NCBI RefSeq assembly: GCF_035083965.1
Contig: NC_089722.1
Coordinates: forward strand, 30,880,958 to 30,944,957
Direction: 5' to 3'
Source of the DNA: Branchiostoma lanceolatum
Lineage: Eukaryota > Chordata > Leptocardii > Amphioxiformes > Branchiostomatidae
Length of the DNA stretch: 64,000 nucleotides
Both the position numbers and the translations under genes were made by a program. The notes beneath the pieces are model-generated. The model worked only from the letters and a program-made list of their open reading frames with translations, searched no databases and was not told where the DNA came from. Position 1 is the first letter of the stretch, and every line of letters begins with the position of its first letter. Below, piece by piece: positions 1 to 12,600 of the stretch.

Positions 1-345
1 AGGCTGAGGTGAAAAAAAACATGCTCCGTCTGACATTTTTCCAATCTCTGAACTATGAAATGCTATTGACTAATGTTACCTCATTTTTCTTCTACCTGCC
101 TGAGCTACTGATGCATTTTACTCCTAAGTGCACAGAACAAAGTATGCAAGAGAACTACAAATCTACATCAGCCCTTAAAACATTGGATGTTCCTACATCC
201 TCAGTGTACTGTGTAGTGGTGTAGAAGGAGTTTAATATCAGCTTGATGATTCTGTTTCTCTCAGCCATGATAAGGTTACAAGTCATTCCATAGGTTCTTC
301 TACTGTATAAAACAGAACTTTAAGGCAGTTCCTGCATGTACATGT

Positions 346-440
346 ACCTGTACATGCGTGACTTGAGTAGTACTCTGCATCCTGAAGTCAGGTCCTACCT
401 GTACATGCGTGACTTGAGTAGTACTCTGCATCCTGAAGTC
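346..440 (-). repeat. Tandem duplication of paxillin LD4 exon 3' end
   Basis: Two copies of a 44-bp sequence, 346-389 and 397-440, period 51 bp, with no differences seen. Each copy contains the exon end and its splice donor. The period is 17 codons, so the reading frame is kept. Confidence 0.95.
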
Positions 441-627
441 CGACAGCGAGGCCATTAAGTCGTCCAGCTCCTTAGTGGCGGAGGACGCGGTGCGGGGCCG
501 GGGGGACGACTGGCCGCCGGAGGAGACCGGGGAGGGCGAGGCGTGCTGCGGGGGAGCCTGGGAAATCACGGCGGTGAGGGGCTGGGGCGCGTGGTCGTTG
601 TATGGCGACGCTCTCTGGCCAGGAGAA
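348..627 (-). CDS. PXN: Paxillin exon with LD4 and two in-frame donors
   Basis: The exon starts after acceptor CCTTTTTCAG and encodes a proline/serine-rich linker and LD4 (SATKELDDLMASLSDF), the motif that binds FAK and the GIT/PKL ArfGAP in the family. The 3' end is duplicated: 44 identical bases recur with a 51-bp period (346-389 and 397-440). This gives two donors, CAG|GTAGGA ending the exon at 399 and CAG|GTACAT ending it at 348, both phase 0. The longer form repeats 17 residues (DFRMQSTTQVTHVQVGP). Which donor is used cannot be told from sequence; the proximal one looks slightly better. LD5 is expected to the left of the window. Confidence 0.88.
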
Positions 628-3600
628 CTGAAAAAGGTTGATAAGTGAATTTTGTGTGACCCTTACCTCCTCCCTCATGACCTCAATTTTTCAAGACGGC
701 CTGCAGGCTAACTTAAGTCTCATAAACAAAGGTTCGAACAAACAAACAAACAAAGGCAAGTAGCATAACCCTAACATATTTGTAGACAAAAGGTTTCACT
801 CTTTAAGAGTTTGCGGGGGGAAAGGGAATTTCTAAATGCACTGATTTTGAGCTGATAAGGCTGATACTTGAAGTCATGGCTCTTTCTTGTTCTTTTGGAG
901 GTGGGTCAGAGATTTCACTGGCTAGCATGTCTACTTGTAAAGGTCTATCATTCTGTGCATGCCTGGATATCTTTTTCTGTCTTCTAGCACATCTATATTG
1001 TACTGAGTCTTAGGTGCACTTTACACTGAGCGCGCTTCAAATAATCCGAACCGGTTCCGAACCTAGGCCTAGACCGGGGTTGGGATGTGGTCTGGGTCGC
1101 TTCATGGAAAAAACGGATATCCTCTTTAGAGTGGTAACGGTAAGTGGCAGAGATCGGTTAAAGTGAACTACTTTGGTTAAACCGCGCTCAGTCTAGAGCG
1201 CGCCTTACTTTGCTCCTGTTGGAACTGCATTCTGCAGCTCGTCCAGCAGACTGTCTACATCAGGCCTGATGTCCGAGATCCCCTTCTTGGGCTTGGCCTT
1301 CACGGGGGGAGGGATCTTCTTATTGTTGGCAGGGGAGCCGTGGGGAGGGGAGGTGGACACATGTAAGCTTCCTGCTGAACGGGAAGGAAAAACAACATAA
1401 GATATTGCTACAGAATTTGAATATACAATTGGGAATCATGTTAGTAATTCAAGAGTAGAATGATGTCTGTATGGCAAATGTGGTTAGTAGTATGTGTTGA
1501 TTCATTCCATACAAAGATATATCCAAAGGGGACGTGAACCTTGCTGTACCTTTTATAACAAAAAGAGAGCAGCACATTTGAGGCAGTACAGTGGAATACC
1601 TGACATGGATATTCTGACTTTCAGAACATGTAAAACCACTACATTCCTAAATAGTAATGTCTATATAGGTGTCACAGAAAAAGTTCTTGGTCTATCACAG
1701 AATGAACCTACATGAGGTGTTGTAGACCTCAAAAGCTCCCCAAAATTTCAACGCAACAGGTTTTATTATTAATAATATGAAAAAAAATAATACAAGGACA
1801 ATGAGCAGTGACCGTCTGACCGATCTACGTAAAGTTCTCCATGCTGCCTAACTCTGTTACCAATAGAGAATTGGGTGCCAAACAGCTACTTCAGTGTGCT
1901 AAAGGTTAATGAAGACCAGTGTGGAATTTCCCCAGAGAAATGGGGTGATGAATTTATAAACCTTCACATAAATGACAAAATAACATGCACGTGTAATGAC
2001 AAAATATCTTTAATTCACTGGTCCATCAGATTGTGATATGTATGTAAACATGTACGTGTGCATCAATAGAGGTTGTACATGTCATTAAAGCACACAGGCC
2101 GAGCAGATGGCTGGTATAGGAATTGCAGTGAGCCATTGCAAAAGACTGAATTGAATCTGGGAGAAGTATTCAATTGTCATCGATGCTTGTGTGTGTTTGT
2201 GTGTTTGTGAGAACTGAGTACTAGGCACTAGGCACTAGAAAAGGTCGATTCTGGTACAATTTGGGAGTTTCAAACAACTTTCAGTAGTGCTTGTACTTTT
2301 GTTTCAATTTCATTATCGAGCATTTCAAAAGATGTTAGAGTTTGTTTCAAAGGTACAGGTTTGAAAGGGACAGGGCAAAAAGAAAAGAAAAGAAAGAGAG
2401 ATAGAAGTGCTGCTGAAAACTATGAGCCTTAAGAAAGAACAACGGCACATGTAAGAGCCGTACCTTCTTTTGCTCCCGGCCTTTCCCTCCCTTTAAAGGC
2501 TGGGTCCAAGAAGGCGGCAGTGCATAAGGAGGAGGCTATGATTATCTTACGATAGATGTCTTCCAGAGGGAAGGAAGGAAGGGCAAGACACAGAACAAGA
2601 GAAGACCGTAAAGCAGAGAAGCAGACTACTCTTAGTTACAAGCTGCCAGGCAGAAATGTGAAATGCAGACGAAGATCAGCGGTTTAATCTCATTTGAGTT
2701 TTCCAACATTTCTGGACTAAAAATATCCCTCGCACCGTCTATTGAGGAAACATACATGTAGGTCCCCACTGAAATCAACATAAGAAGATTTGTGGCTTGT
2801 ATAGGTTGATTTCTTTTTCTAACAAGAATCGGAATGAATGAATCTATATGTTAGGTCACCTGGTCTTTTGGAAGTCAGTATTGACTTTTTCCCTCACAAG
2901 GGTGGGTCTTTCACAATGTATATGTACACTAGAAATGACAACAGTGCCCTACCATTTGGGGCAGCTTCAGAAAATAAGTAACAAACAGACTGAGTACTTT
3001 TTTTAATTGTCTGCAATTTGCTTCTTCATCATAATCATTCTACAATCTCAACACTGAATTTCTTCCAGATTGTACAAAGGAAAAAGACAACACCTTAAGA
3101 ATTATGGAAGGAAAAGTGTTAGAAATGCCTCACCTGCACTGTTAAGGTCCCCAGACCCCTGGGCAGCGTTCAGATCAGCTAGGAGAGAGTCCAGCTCGGA
3201 GAGGTTGTTGTTGAGTGAGGAGCTCATGGTCTTGGGTTGGTAGGGCTTGGGGGCATAACTGGAGGCAGCGAACTGTTGGGGGGCGTGCTGGTACTGTAGC
3301 TGGGGCTGGACGTTGTAGCTCTGGTACAATGGGCCCTGGGAAAGAGGCAACGGTTTTAATTACTGGGTGACAATCAAATTATCATTATCATCATTCTTTT
3401 TACAGTTAAATGTTCATGCTTTGAAATAGCTGGGGCTGCACGTTATACTTAGTAGCTCTGGTACAAAGGGCCTTCCCTGGGAGAGAGGTGACCGTCTTAA
3501 TTACCAGTTAACAGTCAAATCATCATTATAATATCATCAATTTAGCTGTGCCTTTTTACAGTTAAAGGTTTATGGCTTGAAATAATTGGGGCTGCATGTC

Positions 3601-6600
3601 ATAGCTCTAGAACAGTACACAGAACCCTGGGAGAGAGGTGACGGTTTTAACTACCACTTAACAGTCAAATCATCATTATAGTACCATCAATTTAGCTGTG
3701 CCTTTTTGCGGTTATGTTTATAGTTTGAAATAGCTGTGGCTGCACAACAGTTTTAACTATAGGGTAATTAAAATAAACAGTCAAATCATCATTATGATAT
3801 CAATTTAGCTGTAAATGGCTGGGGCTGCACATTATAACTCTGGTACACAGGACCTGGGAGAGAGGTGACCGTTTTAACTTTAACAACCGGTTAACAGTCA
3901 AATAATCATTATAACATCATCAATTTAGCTGTCCTTATTACAGTTAAATGTTTATGGTTTGAAATAGCTGGGCTGCATGTTATAGCTCTGGTACAAAGGG
4001 CCCTAGGAAAGTGATCACAGGTTTAACAACTGAGTAACACTAACAGTCAAATCATCATTATCATCAATGGTTCTAGCTGCTTCTCTTTCATTGGTAAATG
4101 TTTATGGTGTGAACAGATTTTCTCTCCTTGACACATTTGATTTTCATGTTTAAATTTGTTTAAGGTTTTCAATTTCAAGAGAATGGCTACCAGGGGGAAA
4201 ATTACTTAGAAATGAAATATCTTAATCTAACAAAATTCTTTCCAACATTTAGAATTCAGAGACATTTACAAATCATTGTGGTTTAGTCGATGTCAACTGA
4301 GGAGCAAACCCATACAAAAACGTTTTCAAGATAATTCTAGACTTGCACATGTACCTGTATCTGGAGTTTCATTCAGACGGTACAAAAACATTCAAAATCA
4401 GAACTCGTAACATTCTTTTTTACAAGTTCTGTAAATTGGGGAAGCACCATTTTCTCATCTTTTTAATATTTCACAAGTTTCATTTCAAAAGAATTATTAT
4501 CCAAGCAATAAAGATGCAACAGTAAGCGTCATCCATAAAATGCTATCCTGGCCAGTCAATTGTGTTTTTCTTCCTTTCTTTCTCATATCTCAGCAAATTC
4601 TATCATGGGTCGTTGCCTTGCACGCTGGCCTGAGAAATGGCCCCCCAGATTGCCTGGGTGCACTGGGCCGTTTGATAAGTTGCTGGAGGCAGGGCCATAC
4701 TGACCTGGTCTGGAAAAGGTGTGGGATTGGTACTTAAAGGTTCATTTACACCGTGATAACATTGCTTCTGGGCAATCATACCGCACCCGTCCAACTTCAA
4801 TCACTCGATCTTCAATCAATACCCTTTGTTTGAGCCGAGGATGACTTCGTTTTCAAATATTGTAGAGGCACAGTCAGCATTTTTAGATGGTAGAAAGTCA
4901 ATGGAGCGATCTATTGAAGGTGGCCCAATTGAATTCCTTATAACTTACTCTAGATCTCAATCTCAAGAGTTTAGAAATGACCTTGACATCTTTCTTGTGC
5001 AGATTCTCCTTAGGCCACACCAAGTTAATTTCTTGGTTAACGGATTTTTTTAAAAGTATGCTACATTGGAAAATCAACATGAAAACAGAATCTCAGAGGA
5101 AAGTTTGTACTTTGGTGCACACAGTTTCAGGGAGTGAACAGGGTCAGGTGCAAGTATTTACCCCAGCCTTCTGTTTTCATGATGTCCTAAGTGTGCTAAA
5201 ATTTAAAAATAAAAAATCCATTGACCAAGAAATTAAATTGGTGTGGCCTTAGCTTAAGGTTTTTGCTGACACTAATATTCACAAATTAGATTTAGAAGGA
5301 AAAATTGCATAAAACAATTCAGACAATAATACATAATGTAGACATAAATAATGGCCAACATAATAAAATGACATTCAATACTCAATCAGTCAATGCTTAA
5401 AAAGTGAATTCCGGTCCACTGCTTAACTTTTCATTTCATATGTTACAAATCAAAATGTTAACCAAGAAACTACAATGTTAAATAGATAATTGATTAAAAA
5501 GAAAGAGAAAAGGAATAAAGAATTAAAAGCAGAAACTGTATCTAAACCAATCCCGCAAATCTAGAAGTGTTACATATAGGAAATGCTAAGAGAATACTTC
5601 TAGTACTTAAGAGTTACTAAGTATTTGTGTTACATATAATTCAGGTTTGCTATGTTAGTTTAGCGATTACGGGGTCTTTTCATAAATATATGAATTGGTA
5701 TTGAATTTTTCTTTTTATCTGAGTTGAATGTGTGATAGTTGTGTGCCGATTTGTTAAAAATAGAGAGAACGCTAGCAACCCTCCCAATGAAATGGTATGG
5801 CTACCCTGCGACGTCACAAAATCAAGATGGCGGCCACCACACATGCCAACGGGTCCAACAAAGGTTTTGCTACGCAAACCTGTACATTTTGGGATTGGTA
5901 AAGATACAGCCCCTGTTAGAAGAAACGAGAGAATCTCACTGGTGAGGCGGTAGGCCCTGGGTTGTGTGGGGAGGAGGCATGCGAGTGGCTAACATGTGCA
6001 AACTGGCCTTCATGCAGGGAGTCTGCTAACTGTGGGAGGGAGGGAAGAAACCCAGGTGAAAAGTCAAGTGATGCACACCTTCTACTAGTTCTAGGTGAGA
6101 GATCTACAAGTGCTGCACGCCTAGGGGGTCCAATGATTTACCAGAATGCACCGGATCTTGAATACACATTAAGAAGGGCAAAATCTACAGAAACACAGTG
6201 AGCTTTGATGAGTAAACATCACAGGTTGCTATATTCTGGTGTAAATTAATGTACACATGTATATACAGTAGTGGGAACAAGAAATCACCAGAAAATACTG
6301 TGTGATCCCGCCAGCCCAGCGCCATGATTTTTATCATTTACTGACTACAACGTTTAATTCAATTTGTAGGGTCTGAGTACTCTTACTCATCAAAGCATAT
6401 ACTGTATTTCACCCTTCTTTATGTGTAGTCCAGTGTATTCTAGCACATAGTCAGACTGCTTCTAGGTGAGAGATATACAAGTGTAGCATACCTGAAGCCA
6501 CTGTCAAACATGTTTTGTTTCTTTCTCTCCCAAAACGTTTTTGTCATAAGATTTTCAAAGAGGCTATGGCATTGCAATACCTTTCACCCAGCTGACAAAC

Positions 6601-9600
6601 TTTGGAGTGGTCACCCGATTTCAAAAATGTTATCTAGAGCTAGCAGACTTGTCCCCTAATAAATTTTTGTGCTGTGTGACAGGCGTATGATAAAAAGGAT
6701 CTACCATTGACAACCACGCAGATCACAAGACGGCAGAATTTTGTGTAACTTGTCCATGATCGTCCTGAGAATTTTACAAATTTGTGGTCGTAAATATGAC
6801 ACATGTGACATGGCTTACAGGCAAGGAGTCACACACCAAATCTACAAGAATAGCATAACTAAAATAAAAAGAAATCATCATTAGCAGTATAAGAATAGCC
6901 ATATGTCATGTGCAACTTTTCTACAGGATACTAAAGTACTATTACTACTTGTGCAAAGAGAAACAGTGTTCAATTAACTAAAAATCTACATGCACAGTTC
7001 TAGTGCTTAGGTGTACACCATGTATCAAGTTAGTAAAGGAAACAAGGGATAGAGCACATGCAAAAAGGTTAAGTTAAAAAGCAGAAGTAACAAAGTGTTA
7101 TCAAAATGAAACGGCCTGTTCAAGTTCACAAGTTTTGTGGAACTCCAATTCAACTCCGATTCATGAACACGTTTTCAATACTTGCACCTTCACAACGTCT
7201 GCATTTTTCATGTCTCTGCAGAAGTATCACCTGTAACTGTGAACTTGTTGATGGCTTGTCTAGCGATAATTTATTTGTCAGTTTACCCTGGCTAGCTGCT
7301 GAGGACTACCGGTAATCCCCAATTCAATTTGGTTTCCCTTGTTAAAAGTTCATACTTGTGGCAGTTAAAATTGACAGAATTACTGTGCAAGTAACAAAGA
7401 CTTCTCATGACGACTAATAAAAGTCACAGTGAAAAACGAGGAGGAATCCCGTTAGATTAATAATTTCTTCTTCTCCAAGATGGTTTTCGTCCCACAAGGC
7501 TCAAAACGGATGTCTGCGATCCGTTGTAATAAAATGCACCTTTCAACATCTATAATACATCAAGAGGAAACTTTGAATTTGTAGACATCTCGTAAAGCAC
7601 CCAGAAGGCCAATAACAGTAAATGTCAAATCTCAGCAAGTTCACATCTAATACATGAGTTGGTTGAGATACAGCCAACAACGGGGTGATTCGTCTGATAA
7701 CTAGCAATTTACTGTTGAGCACAGGCGCCACAAGAGTCAAGCTGTTCTACACGCTCTGGACCTCTCGAACATTGCCTTCTGTCACAATATCATTAACATT
7801 AATTGCTTATTACTACCGAATCAGTCATTAAGGGACCGCGTTCGCCCCTGCCTACTAATACAAGTACTGTGGGGGCAAATTGTCTCATCAGTGATACCAT
7901 TAGAGTCAATAGCACATATAGAGGGGAATGACTGCATGCATTCTTTTCTGAAGAAGTGCTGAAGCAAGCATTGATTTCTACATCAGGCCACACCAATTCT
8001 ATTTGTTGCTTCTCGGATTTTTTCAGAAACAAATTGGAGCGACAGGGCGGAAAGAAATGAAAATAAAATTTTGGGAAAATAGTCTGGGGTGAAGATAAGG
8101 GCTTACATAACATAAATAATAGAGGATCATTCAAGTCTCAGCTTTGTATGGCTCATTTTATGCAAATGCAACCCTTTCTTTGATCTAGAACTATAATTTC
8201 AGTAACAAAATTACCTTTTGCCATGTAATATACCGATTGATATTGAGAAATAGTTTTAATGAATGAAAAATTATAACTTATGATCAATGTGACCACACTT
8301 TTTAGGCATGTGCAGGCCTTCATAATCTATTTTGGTGGCTATTGAGTTTCACAACTGAACAGATAGTAAAATTTGTGAATGGGAATAGCGCCCCAATTCC
8401 TTTTTTTTCAAAATGGGAAAAACAGGACAGGCTATTCCGAGAAGCAACAAATTAAATTGGCGTGGCCTAAAGAAGTGCTGAAGCAAGCATTGATTTCCGT
8501 ATCAGCAGGATGTGATGAGGACTTGGTGTTCAATTTCTACCTCGGGGGATCTGGCATTGAGGTGGGAAGGACGGTCATATATCAGTGACAAGGCGGTGTT
8601 GGGAAGTGGACGTTAATCATGGGACGGCTCCTTTCTTCCCAACTATTCTGGGAAGGCAGCCCAAGTTTTTCAATAGACTTAGTGTCAGACAGCAGTGTGG
8701 TAATACATTACTGTAAATGCATTTAAGTTCGCGTAGTTTTTATTTCGCGGTAGGGAGGAAATGGAGTGTTCACGGTGGTTTTAAGTTTGCATTTGAAACA
8801 ATTAGTAGCGCTACAGTCATAGGCAGGGCAAAAATTTCGCGGTGGTTTTAAGTTTGCACTGAAAGTTCACCATAAAAACCGCGAACAAAAAACCATCGCG
8901 GATTTCTGCATTTACAGTATCATATCCCTGCTGAGTCTCAATTCTGGCAATTACCAAGTGCAAAGACATGTTGATGTTACAATACAAGTCATTTTTTTCA
9001 CTATATCAACAGAGCACTAAGCTTAATCAACAGTAACTTTTTTTAAGACAACTTTTCTTTCCAACAGACACAGTATATGGAAAGCTATATTCAACTGAAG
9101 AGAGTATTTGTTGGTGTTAAACTTTGTAACCAAGCAATGATTTGGATTGATACTGTGCTGCATTGCTTGTTTGTTTGTTTGTTTGTTACCTAGGTAACAT
9201 GTAACCTAGGTAACAAATAAATATTTATTTATGTTCTAAATAAACAAAGGTTCTTGGTTCTTGAAAAAGACAACAGTGATACGTTGGCATTTAAACTGGA
9301 CATGAACAAAATGAGTCAATAGCATATAGAAACATCCAGCTTGTACATACATTGTAGACATGGGAATGGGTTTGGATTAATTGCTGAAAATAAGACTTAT
9401 CAAAGAAGCGCAACCAGAGACAACACAAACATCTTCAGGACACTCCTGCAAATTGGAGAAAAATTATAGCTGCCAACAAACACACACACAAACAAACAAA
9501 CACAGACAAAACAGTACCCCTATTGGAGGTCATTGACCTCCTTCCAGGAGGTAATCAACTGAAAGTATTTCAGCCTCCTGGCCGAAGGTACACAAATCTA

Positions 9601-12600
9601 ATCAAAGAATTTCCAGCCCTGAGATTCTTGCATACATTAACTTTACAAAGTTGACACACCAATACCTGTTGTTCTGAAGGTGGTGGAGGAAAGTCGGCTC
9701 CAGTATCGGCCGTACCGTTGATCGCTCCAGGCGCGGGCGGAGGTGGTACTGGCGGCGCCGGTTCGTGGTCGAGCCCTTCCCGGGGGTAAGGCGGCCTTTT
9801 TGGAATGGTTTGCTCAAGGTCAGCTAATAGCGCATCTGTAGGGAGATCACAAGTATCATCAGATGTATAACAAGACTATCGTAGTAAATGTCACATTCAA
9901 GACATTCCGAGCAAGCTCCAGCATCTAAACCTACATCAATCTAAAAAGCACCCTGAAGAAGTTAGCTAGTTCATCATCTATACAGGTTGGAAATACTACA
10001 ACCTACAAGTGACAAAAAGTCAGAGATGTGATTGTCCTTGGTGGCAAAGTACTTCTATATGTACATGAACTAATCATGGCATCAGGGATCTCCCTAAAGA
10101 ATGGTACAGTGGCGCTCCTCCATCCTGTTCTAATCCCAGCTCCATCCTGTTGATTTTCAAAGTTAGGGTATTTTTTCCAATTTTTACCCAGCAAAGCCTG
10201 TAATTCTGCTCAAAACTAGAAATTTCAGGTGTAAAGCTGAAGTTGCAGAAAATAACTTCCATTATGTCTGAAAAAGGCAACATCCGCTCTCCTTTTGAGA
10301 GTTGTGCGCCCCCTCCAGACCTCCCCCCTCACGACACGTATCCTGTGCCCGGCACCCTCCCCCCATCCTGCTATATATTTCTGGGGAGATCCCTGCATGG
10401 TATAGGTTTGGTCATATAAGCTAGGGAAAAGTTGTGCTTGCACCACACCCATAGCTTTCCTTGGCTCCCAGCCACCGAATAAATAAGTCAGTACCTCAGT
10501 GCCTGAAATATCTGTTTATTGGTGGTTCAGACGATAACTACAAAAAGGAAAAAACAGAGACATACAGTACATGTACTTCTTCACAAATGTGTATCAATTG
10601 ATAATATTTTCAAATTAAAAGCCAAACTGACCTGAGAACCAAGGATGAAATATGAATTCTTAAGTAAATTTAGATTGTTCTTCAGTGCAAGCAAGAAATG
10701 GCAGCACAACCTATTGTGTTGATTTACTTATCGTCATAAAGTTTCAAATAGGAAAACAACACCAGAGTTTACACAAAGTTAACCTAACACCAAGACTTTG
10801 TGAATGGACAAAGTAGAGAAAAAATGCAAAACAGGCAACTTCTAATATACAGATTCTTAAATTGATAAAATCTTATTTTGAAGATCATCCTTGATTATTC
10901 ATTCACTAATTATTCTTAAATAATCCTACCATGACGATACAAAAAGAGAATTCTGTGCACTGACAAATATCGTGAAAAAATACCATGCACAACGTCATAA
11001 TTGTCTGCCGCCAGTGCTGGCTAAACCAAAAAAGCAGCAGTATCTCTGCTAGCATTCTCAACTAAATCTTTGTTTTCAACTCGCCCCGCCTATTTTCCCC
11101 CATCAGCCCTTGTGGACTTGATAAGAAATTATTATTACAAAAACTACCACAGATTGTCCAAAACAAAGATGCTGTATATCCCCGTTGCCTAGTTACTGAA
11201 AATAATAATCAGTCCATCATCACCGTCAGATTCCCCCCACACACAGACATGACATGACAAGAATTCCTAGAGTTATATTTGACCTTATGTTAGGAATTCA
11301 GCCTTGCGCTGTCCAAAAATAACTGGGAAATAGCTCTGAAATCCAGCATGAAAACAGAGATAGACTCTTTCCTGTTTGTCAAGGTCATACAAACATGGCC
11401 GCCCACACAAATAATCTGTACGGAACACGAAACAGTTGGGTTCTTTCATGGTCTTTCTCGGTTCCATTAATCACTGTGTTCTGTTACTGTTTCACCTACC
11501 CACTGACAAAAGAAATATCAACACTGGCTGACCTCTGAGAAATTCTTCACAAGAAGAGGCATAAATATACAATGTAATTTCTGAAGCTAAATACACATGT
11601 GTCGTACAGTTTATAGTACCCTCCCCGGGAAGACATTGAATCATGTCAGAGGACCCAGTCAGACTGTCTTCCTTTCCAGCAGAACCGTTTTACTCAGAGA
11701 TCAATATATGCATACACCATTTTGTGAGCCTTCTGTTATTAAAGAGTAGCACCAAAGATTGAACTGTAGACCTTGACTTGAAGTAGACATCAACTATATA
11801 ATTTCTCTATAGATTAATATAGAGAAGCAAATAAATATACATGTACATATACATCAGTACCGTTTACATGTACATTACGTTACATGTAATATTACACATA
11901 GAGCAAAACCTACAAAATGCACCTTTAACAAATTTAAGTGCAAGGCTAAAGATCTAATAAAATTTCTTCCTGCCCCTACATGTATATTGACAAGAGTGAA
12001 TGAAGAAACTTTCTCAACATTTCTTAAATTTCTCTCAAGACACTTTCACTTTTAGTCTGAGGACACTTGTCAAGAGAACAACAATATCATGTTACAGAAG
12101 TCAGACACTGAAAATACAGTTACTGTATTTTCAATACTGTCATGAATATCAGGTGGTATAAATATCACTGTAATACTACAACTTGTAGATAAAAGTTGTA
12201 TGGGGTATTTTTGAAGCATAGTATCCTAGTTTAGACTTATAAAGGAAGAAGAAACTTAAGTATTTGTTGGAAGTTTGTAAAATTCTTGAAATGTCTTTCC
12301 TGTGAGAGGAATTCTCTCCCGGTGACACGTCAGAACCCAGGTCTTCCCCTGCTTCAGACCTGACCATATAAGAACAACAGGAAACCTGTTTTCTCTAACC
12401 TGGGAGGTACGTCACAAGTGACACTTCCGAGCCACAACCTCGCAATCCAATGTTAGAGGGTCTTTTAGGGGATACAGGGTCCTAGATGTAATGAACATGC
12501 TTGTTTTGGGCTGTAAGATCATAACCTGTTGATTCTTTAAGATTTAGCACACAAGTAGTAATTGAAGAGGTCTTTAAGCTGGAATTATCACAACAATAAA

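Larger units (their letters stand above)
628..3133 (-). other. Paxillin introns between LD4, LD3 and LD2 exons
   Basis: Noncoding apart from the LD3 exon and the candidate cassette at 2464-2535. Holds the LINE tail (657-748), the small inverted-repeat element (1025-1192), and purine-rich low-complexity sequence around 2370-2405. I see no other gene in the remaining intron (1375-2463, 2536-3133). Confidence 0.6.
4140..9665 (-). other. Paxillin intron between LD1 and LD2 exons
   Basis: About 5.5 kb with no recognisable complete gene. It holds the possible cassette exon (4624-4704) and three repeat elements (5012-5249, 7951-8503, 8709-8919). A double palindrome GTTACCTAGGTAAC lies near 9185-9215. 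A stretch near 5800-5850 has CRE-like (GACGTCA) and YY1-like (AAGATGGCGGCC) motifs, meaning unknown. Confidence 0.5.

Noticed and set aside
9170..9240. GTTT repeats and GTTACCTAGGTAAC double palindrome as a regulatory site
   Set aside because: Short low-complexity and palindromic sequence in an intron full of repeats; no supporting context.
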